DNA from: Prostheceraeus crozeri
Taxonomy: Eukaryota > Platyhelminthes > Polycladida > Euryleptidae
NCBI GenBank assembly: GCA_907163375.1
Contig: CAJQUW010008950.1
Span: forward strand, 121,001-185,000
Direction of reading: 5' to 3'
Length of the DNA: 64,000 nt
Shown here piece after piece: positions 57,342 to 64,000 of this stretch (positions are counted from its first letter, which is position 1; each line of letters starts with the position of its first letter). Below the pieces are notes generated by a model. It saw only the letters and a list, made by a program, of their open reading frames with translations. It ran no database searches and was not told the origin of the DNA. Both the position numbers and the translations under genes were made by a program.

Positions 57342-58312
57342 GTTATTTAGCAAATTTAGTGCATGATTGCTTCCTTATAGCATCCCACGAGTTTGACATC
57401 TAAAATGCCCGCACGTAAGGTAAGCACTATTTAAATCTAACGAGTTCGAATGCTATGATGAAGCAATCTCATGCACGAGTTGCGTAGAGAATTTTGTTTG
57501 CAGACAAGCTGTGATGATCAAGGACAGAATGTGATTGGTATGTCTATGATTATCAAGAGCATTTGAATAGAAATTTAGCTTCATCAGTTGTGAAGATATC
57601 TAATCACAGATCTAGTCTGTGAGGACAAGAGCACTCATAATTGGCATAGATTACGCTCCGTTCAGTACATTGGAGTAAATATTATTTCCCACGCGGGAGA
57701 CAATCAGATTCTGGTTCACCTAAAAATAAATAAATAAAGCGACCGGATATGCACAATGCATGCACGGAGACAAATTAAATTATTTAATCATAAATGCAGA
57801 CAAGGCCGCATCGTTCACGTTACTTTTAAACCGTTCTACGATGATTAAAGAACATAAATGTGCAATTCAAATTGTTCAATCTTGGTTAAAGCATGGAATA
57901 ATTTCCAAAATCGCATTTGCTTAAATCACGATCATTTGATAATTACTAACTTAATCAGTTCATGGCCTCGACCAGATGTGTCAGTCAGAGAAGTTGCATT
58001 GCATCGGTCACTTAAATGTGCTATTAAGTAAATAAATACAAAAAATGAAATTTGAAGAATTAATAGAAAACTTGAAAGAGGTCTTATTCTGAAAACAACT
58101 CAGTACGGATGTAACGAATTGTAGACAAGAGCGCAATTGCAGGTGCAACTAAGATAAGTGAACTCTTCTCAACAAGTAAAACTTCTTCGTCACCCTATTG
58201 CAGATAGCTTAGCGGCTAATAGTGTGGACTTTTATTGGCTTTATTCACGGTAGATTATGACTCATGAAACTGAAATCCTACAGTTTTGGACGAAATTCTA
58301 CAAATTACAATT
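57342..58312. other. Unassigned sequence
   Basis: No gene or repeat recognised; no frame of note. Confidence 0.4.
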
Positions 58313-58446
58313 AACTGACTTTAATCTGGTGCGCTGTGATCTTTTAGTCCGGATACCTTTCCTGATGGCTTCAAATGACACTATCGGGGCTCGACCTCTA
58401 GACCGACAGATCGCTAGGCCAAGCACTTAGCTACTATGCCACGGAC
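58313..58446 (-). mobile_element. tRNA-derived SINE, family S, copy 7 (3' part missing)
   Basis: Minus-strand copy with GCGCTGTGATCTTTTAGTCC, ACCTTTCCTGATGGCTTC, GGGGCTCGACCTCTAGACCG (B-box region) and ATGCCACGGAC (A-box region). It lacks the GTCAGCACCGTCC tail. Confidence 0.82.
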
Positions 58447-59294
58447 AACACTGACTACAATTGCAGGAAGTCAAGAAATTCAAAAATTCACTGATGTATT
58501 GAAAGCTTTGCAGACTGATCGGCTATCACCTTCATAGAGGTGGTGTGATGTGCCTGGAGGCCAATGGTTCGACTCTGTCCACCTAGAAAAGTGCCACTGC
58601 TCTCACTAGAGACAATTAATCTCAACCTGGTCAGAGCTGCCACTAAATGAAGACTACCCTATCACTTAACTGCTTACATGGCTCAATGCTAAGGTTCAAT
58701 GCGTAGGATAAAGAAAAACTTAAAAGTCACTGCGTGAATTCGAAATACGACATTGATGTTTTAATTCAATTCACCCAGAAAATTCAACAAAAATGCTCAA
58801 TTAAAGAGCATTGAAAAATGTACACATGTACCATATGTAAGCAAATTGATTGCTGTTGAGCATTGAGGTGAAGTTTTAAGCATATCATACATTTTATATA
58901 ATTTTCATTCATTAAAAATTATCAAAACACGCTTATCGCCTATCACATTTAATCTGTATCTCATTTGATCGACCGATGGTTCATTTCGGTTCATTAAAGC
59001 CAGGAAAACGAAATCACTGAAGGCATTAACAAAAAAAACGAAGTCACTAATTCAAATGTCAAACTAAATATTCAATCGACTCTTCTGATTTGACAGTGGG
59101 CGATCATATAATTGATGAATTCATGCACCTCTGGCTCTTTTATATATGACTTTTTCGGTCGCATAGCGGTCTTATTTGTAATTGTTTTGTCATGTTGATG
59201 AGTCATTACATAATGAATCAATCATGGTTTAAGATGCTGTGGTGGACAATCGATCCCCGCTACTTGCCTTAATGTCGGCGGTCACAATTGTGAC
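58447..59294. other. Unassigned sequence with a lone B-box-like motif
   Basis: GGTTCGACTCTGTCC at 58567-58581 follows GTGGTGTGATGTGCCTGGAG and may belong to a third tRNA-like repeat (58522-58680), seen only once here. Confidence 0.35.
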
Positions 59295-59500
59295 AAGCTA
59301 TTTATTCATTGATTATAATTGCTATGACAACTGATGTGTGGTGGTGAGGGTTTGATCCTGCCAATTGACACAGTCGCATAAGTGGCTCGTAGCTCAGTTG
59401 GCAGAGCACAGGTCTAGTTTACCTTGTTCGTAGTTTCGAATCCTACCAGCCGAACGTCTTTTGCATCGCCATTTGATCCATCGTTTCTTAAATTTCATTA
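59295..59500 (+). mobile_element. SINE-like repeat, family T, copy 2
   Basis: GATTATAATTGCTATGACAA, TTTGATCCTGCCAATTGACA, then a tRNA-like core 59386-59453 with GCTCGTAGCTCAGTTGGCAG (A box) and TTTCGAATCCTAC (T loop), then CATTTGATCCATCGTTTC. Same order as 11935-11700. The core folds only partly: the D arm is good, the T and acceptor stems imperfect, so it is not called as a tRNA gene. Confidence 0.68.
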
Positions 59501-60076
59501 TTGTTAATAAATTGATTCAGAGAATGAAAAGACCAAATGAGGAAAATGTTATTAATTTCAGACATAAATAATATCGAGCTGATTGCTAGATATTTCGGTC
59601 GCGGGCTCGCCTCCAACTCTAATTGAAAGAAATATTTAAAATCAAATAAATCGAATAAGTGCAGCTGTGGCAGCTTCCTCAAATCGCGTTGGTACTTTAC
59701 TTATCAATCATTCATGACACTAATGAATTTGAGTAATATTCTCTAACATGATCAAATGTGCATTTTATTAGTCAGACAAATGGCATACGGTTGCCAAACA
59801 GACATACTCACCAGCATGCATTCACAAGGATCTGTGATAATGAGGAAACAATTTCTAGTGTTTGCTTGGCGTGTAATGTGACTACAATTTGGGCGTTTAA
59901 TGTGCAAAGTGACATCACAGCTTGTTGAATTGCTGTTACAAGATTGTTGAACACTTGTGTCTCACTTTCGCATTAAAATATCAGCAATGCGTGCATTATT
60001 CAAAACTGCAATCTTAAAGAAATCAGAGTAATTCCATACATCAAAGGGAAATTGATAAATAGAGTGCTTAGGTGTG
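59501..60076. other. Unassigned sequence
   Basis: No gene or repeat recognised. Confidence 0.4.
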
Positions 60077-60519
60077 TCAGCTTGCTTAAAGTACAAACTG
60101 ATTCAAAACGATGACACATGCAGGAACTTAATAAGTGGGCAGATGTAAAGTCTTAATGCCTTACTGGAACGCTAAAAATAGTCGTTCAACATTTGCGGAT
60201 TGCTATGAATTCCTTCTAAATGCTTCGATCTAAGTTCTGCCGAAAAATGTTAGTCCTTCCGATCATTGTTAAAAAAGACAGGACAGGAAAAAACGTTTAT
60301 ACAAGCTTCTCACGCATCGTTAGTGTCTCTTCTGTGTGATCTAGTTGTGAACAGTCACTGAAACTACGCACAATTTGGCGTGTATAATGTTGAACTACCT
60401 GCTCATTGTTAGATAGCTGTGGTATTTTGTCAGCAAATTGTGCCACTTTATGAACACTAAATGCTACGATTCTTCCTTTCTAGGCAAACAGAGGATATGA
60501 CGGCCTGTCTAATTCTATG
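60077..60519 (+). mobile_element. Family B element, copy 5 (diverged)
   Basis: The most diverged copy: order kept from ACAAACTGATTCAAAACGAT through GCGGATTGCTATGAATTCCT to GGCCTGTCTAATTCTATG, with several small deletions. The left TIR is lost; no duplication found. Confidence 0.78.
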
Positions 60520-60976
60520 CTCAGGGCCGCCCATGAATTTGCTACAGCTCTATCGTCACTATCACTGAGCATTTTAACCTACGAGCTCTTCAGTCTGTGA
60601 CTATCACTTGTATTCTATTTAACACCGCACTAATTGCGGAAAGTGAGGTAAATTAAGAACGCAATTACAGGAACACAGGAACATTTTTTAAAAGAAATAC
60701 TCTGAAATCATCACAAAGATGCCACCCTCCAGCTATTGAGTGTTGTAATTGATTATTTTATCAGCATCATTATGCTTTGATTACTGTTATTGTGTTATTA
60801 GGATCAAATTACTCGTGAGTTGAGAACATATTAAGTTGAATGATACTTTGCAGAGCGTTGGCGCTAACTGATAGTTCGCTGCAATGAGATAAATTCAATT
60901 CTGGTAACGTGACATTAGACGGGCAATCAATACGGCATGTGAAAACCAATGAAACAGATTAAGTTAACAAAGGACT
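60520..60976. other. Unassigned sequence
   Basis: No gene or repeat recognised. Confidence 0.4.
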
Positions 60977-62300
60977 TTAATTGAATATCTTTAATAAGTA
61001 AGAAACACCGTTGTACTCAGCACTGCGATTAATTTTTGGCTGTCTATCTTTGATTTTAAGAGCCTCAACAGTGTTAATCTCATAATCTGTGTTACCTTTG
61101 AACATTATTTTAAATTGTTGATCAATTTCTGACTTACATCTACTACAGTTATACAAATGCTCATTAGTTGCTGTCGGATTCTTTCCATGCTCATCAATCC
61201 GCTGTTGAAGTCGGCGTTTAGTTTTGCCAATGTATTGGCTACATGGATCGCCCAAGCATGATAATTCATAAGCAACACACGACTTCTAGTCCGTCAGCCA
61301 GAGCGAGTTCAGCCAGGGAACAAGGCCGAAAATGAGACTTTCACAGAATGATGTACTACCTATGCCTACTACGAATTCGCGCGTCTGCCTAGTTCTAGTG
61401 AGATCCTCTTCTTGTCAGACACGATCAAAGAAATACACATGTAAATCCAATGGGACGCAGATTGCAGTTTTTGGTCAAAATGAAATTTTCAATGTTTTCG
61501 CTTGTTACGGTAAAAATACTCAGTCAAGAGTCATAATTTTTGGCATGGAATGTCTTCAGGTCATTTTTTATCAGGTTCATGAACATTTATCTATGAAACT
61601 ACATGCATTCAGATTTGACAAGCCTCCTACTGTCGGCAAGTATCAATATGTTGGCCCACTTTATCCACATTGAGCCACATTATCGTATACATCGCCGATC
61701 AAAAGCATGATAATATCACATACACATGATAGGAAATGACCTGAAGACATTTCATGCCAAAAATTATGGCTCTTGACTGAGTATTTTTTACCGTAACAAG
61801 CGAAAACATTGAAAATTTCATTTTGGCCAAAAACTGAAATCTGCATCCCATTGGATTTACATGTGTATTTCTTTGATCGTGTCTGACAAGAAGAGGATCT
61901 CACTAGAACTCGGCAGACGCGCGATTTCGTAGTAGGCATAGGGTGTACATCATTCTGTGAAAGTCCCACTTTCGGCCTTGTTCCCTGCAGAAACTCGCTC
62001 TGGCTGCCGGACTATTCATCAGCGGAATTGACCTACTTTTAAGTGAGAAATACGATTTTACTTTGCTTGTGCTAAAAACCACTTTTCCGTCTACGCTATA
62101 TTTTTTATATATTCTTTTCAAATCCAGTTTTAATTTTTCGGATGCTACTCTTATATTAAGTTGACTAATTCATTCTATACATGCTGTTCTCCATTCTTTC
62201 AGCGACGATAATGATGTTTGGCAATACAACCACGTTTAAAGACTTATCTACGAAGTCACCGATTCTCTTATATTTCATCAAATTGAAGTGCTACTCTCAC
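60977..62300 (-). mobile_element. Penelope-like element fossil, C-terminal part with GIY-YIG domain
   Basis: Penelope-like elements are retroelements with a reverse transcriptase and usually a C-terminal GIY-YIG endonuclease. The minus strand shows the GIY-YIG module: CVAYELSCLG, then QYIGKTKRRLQQRIDEH and a Cys-containing tail to 60977. On the far side of an inserted family F element (61288-62013) lies the typical preceding segment (about 62014-62300), with KVKSYFSLKSRSIPL. The reverse-transcriptase core is not recognisable in the window. This is a broken, 5'-incomplete fossil, split by the later insertion. Age is uncertain; the endonuclease motif is still clear. Confidence 0.83.
61288..62013 (+). 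mobile_element. Family F long-TIR element, copy 2, inside the Penelope-like fossil
   Basis: A 726-bp palindromic element, AGTCCGTCAGCCAGAGCGAG...CTCGCTCTGGCTGCCGGACT, with inverted arms of ~300 nt (AATGAGACTTTCACAGAATG, GACACGATCAAAGAAATACA, AATGTCTTCAGGTCATTT on both sides) and a ~100-bp centre. If the terminal A/T are counted as target, TA borders it on both sides, as in Tc1/mariner-type elements. The arms give near-identical peptide-like readings from both strands (61332-61673 plus; 61661-61969 minus), which are not genes. Confidence 0.9.
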
Positions 62301-63136
62301 TGGTCGATTCTGCAAGTTATTCTGTCTATTTTACCATCTGTCTACTTCTGAAATGGTGCTTCAATAGCATGAAAAGAAGGTTATTTGGCCAAGTGGAGAT
62401 ACTCAAAATTATCTCACGACCACAAGAGCTATTCACTTGATAGATCTCATAATCATTGCGTGTGAGATGGTTTTTACAGGCGATATAAGTCTTCACTATT
62501 GCGATAATTATTCAAATTGAACTCCAAAGAGGAAAGCCTAAAACCTGGCATGTTTAATCTGCACAGGAGAAAAGATAGCAATCAGATGCTAATTTGATTG
62601 TAGATGAAAATCACTCACGCTGTTACCAAGCTAAATATAGAAGTGCACTAACCAAAACTGCTAAAAATGTAGATCGAGAAAGGGAAATAGAGCATTTGCA
62701 TTTTTGAGTTCCGTACGAAAATAAAGCAATGCAGTCACAGTGCAGATTTTCGTTACAATTCGATTATATGCTCACAAGCATCATTGAGACAATTGACTTT
62801 CAAGAGACCTCAGGTGTGCATTACAGGTTCAAGCCCCTAAAACTTTCAAGCTTGAAATAAATGTGTACATTCTAAGAATCCGAAGCAATGTTTGCAACTT
62901 AGCATATGTTGCCTCATGATAAAATGCATGGTTATCTACTTGACTTGCATTCAAAATAACATGGACCACACGGATCTGTCTGCTGACCCGTTTCCTCAGA
63001 CCCATTTCCATCTCTGCTTCAACTATCAGCACGTGATTTCTCAACTAACTGGAAATCAAACCAGATATTTCACAATTTGGAAGACAGAGGCTGATTTTCG
63101 ACATTATTTAATTCAAAAAAGCGCAAATGTCTGTCA
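62301..63136. other. Unassigned sequence
   Basis: Open frames at 62829-63044 (minus) and 62892-63143 (plus) overlap and have no motif. Confidence 0.4.
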
Positions 63137-63306
63137 ATGCTGACAGCTTGTTGTTTGCCATTTACAATAGCAAGCGATGCACGAATTATCCATTCGAGAA
63201 GGAGGAAGTTGTCTCATTCTGTGATGTGCCACTTCGATATTAAGGTTAGATACAAATCTTCCATTCTAGGAAACCGAAGACACGCGCAGATGAATCTAAT
63301 GCTGTG
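63137..63306 (+). mobile_element. Family D 3' fragment, copy 3
   Basis: TGCTGACAGCTTGTTGTTTG through CATTCGAGAAGGAGGAAGTT to GATGAATCTAATGCTGTG matches the last ~170 bp of family D. The 5' part is missing. Confidence 0.82.
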
Positions 63307-63555
63307 GTACGCACTTCTGATGGCACACAAAGTGCAAGATGAAACAATCTTGAGAAGCAAAAAGGATGAGAAAGGAAATGAGCAAGATCAAAGAAATTGA
63401 TAGTGTTTTACCTTCTCTAGGTCTGCCGATCGAAATCGATTACTGGACCAATAACTCTTGGAAAAGGAGCATCCTTATCATTAACGGAAATTGATTACTA
63501 TGCAAAATTTCATTCAAAACAGAATAAATCTTGACTTTGTAGCTAGTAATTTCTA

Positions 63556-63890
63556 AAGCTACGTTCACACATGAGAGAAGAACCTGAGAGTTGACCTCAA
63601 ATCAAACCTGAGATTGAGACTAACCCGTTCACACTTGAGAGACAGATCTCAGGAAAAAAGCTGCCCCTCATTTTCTTGAGCCTCTCCTTCACTGAGCTAT
63701 CGACGCTGAGACTCGCTGAGACATGACCTGAGATCTGCAGAGACCTAGGTCTCAGACCAGTTCACACTATCGACATCAGGTCGCAGATAAACTGAAAAAT
63801 GTTTCTATTTATACCCTCCTGTTCCGCTAACTCTCAAGTTCCGTTCAGACTATGTGAGAGCTTGCTGAGACTCATGATCCATTTTGTCAT
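63556..63890. repeat. Region of GTTCACAC and CTGAG(A)/TCTCAG motifs, possible MITE
   Basis: GTTCACAC or GTTCAGAC occurs at four points (63569, 63631, 63751, 63843) amid repeated CTGAGA/TCTCAG palindromic units. It resembles the interior of a foldback MITE, but I found no clean pair of ends. Confidence 0.45.
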
Positions 63891-64000
63891 AAATCGTCAT
63901 GAAGATTTGACGTAGGCAAGCCGCTGAAAGCCTATAGGTATTCGTAAAATACACCACGTAAACAGGTCATCAACTCGTTTAGGTAGGTTGTTTAATGCAA

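Noticed and set aside
59386-59453. Functional tRNA gene
   Set aside because: The acceptor and T stems do not pair properly, and the sequence recurs in a longer repeat at 11700-11935.
1-64000. LTR retroelements, Polintons or other capsid-bearing fossils
   Set aside because: I saw no long terminal repeats and no protease, integrase or capsid motifs in any frame examined.

Overview
This looks like a gene-poor, AT-rich stretch of an invertebrate animal nuclear genome. The reasons are tRNA-derived SINE copies, many terminal-inverted-repeat (TIR) miniature transposons, non-LTR and Penelope-like retroelement fragments, minisatellites, and no bacterial-style gene packing. I cannot fix the lineage from sequence alone. 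I found no convincing host protein-coding gene, rRNA or intact tRNA. The only protein-coding signals I recognise belong to transposable elements.

Layout: 1-8.4 kb has a hAT-like MITE (family A, 700-955), a 153-bp hairpin element (4268-4420), a longer hAT-like element (family D, 4554-5159) and a SINE (6856-7015). 8.4-10.9 kb has an almost full-length Tc1/mariner DD41D element (8442-10256, TA target duplication, transposase frame with two stops), then a long-TIR element (family F). 11.7-24.1 kb is a dense nest of family A, B, C and D elements, a TIR element enclosing a LINE reverse-transcriptase tail (15656-16819), a hAT-like element with an internal minisatellite (17033-17495), a 70-bp minimal member of family B (20568-20637) and a SINE. 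24.9-38 kb holds several TIR elements, three further SINE or MITE copies, a perfect 56-bp palindrome (29318-29373), a poly-C-ended element inserted in a ~300-bp tandem repeat (34.9-36.0 kb), a 28-bp minisatellite and two long hairpins. 39.6-45.4 kb has a 77-bp tandem array abutting a hAT-type element, a reverse-strand LINE tail and a 102-bp MITE. 45.4-48.5 kb is almost featureless. 49.0-49.8 kb is a 43-bp minisatellite open in all three minus frames. 51.9-53.9 kb is a large inverted duplication carrying two family B copies, one interrupted by a family A MITE. 54.9-64 kb has more minisatellites, a cluster of TIR elements, SINEs, and a Penelope-like fossil split by a second family F element.

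The parts do not form a pathway. They form a readable insertion history: 8-bp duplications mark families A, B/D, G, I and L; TAA duplications mark family C; TA duplications mark the mariner and probably F and N. Nested cases give relative ages: A after the inverted duplication of B; C after B; I after J; F after the Penelope-like element. The most unusual item is the B/D family, whose members share termini and a 5' half but carry different 3' halves, and which ranges from 70 to about 600 bp.
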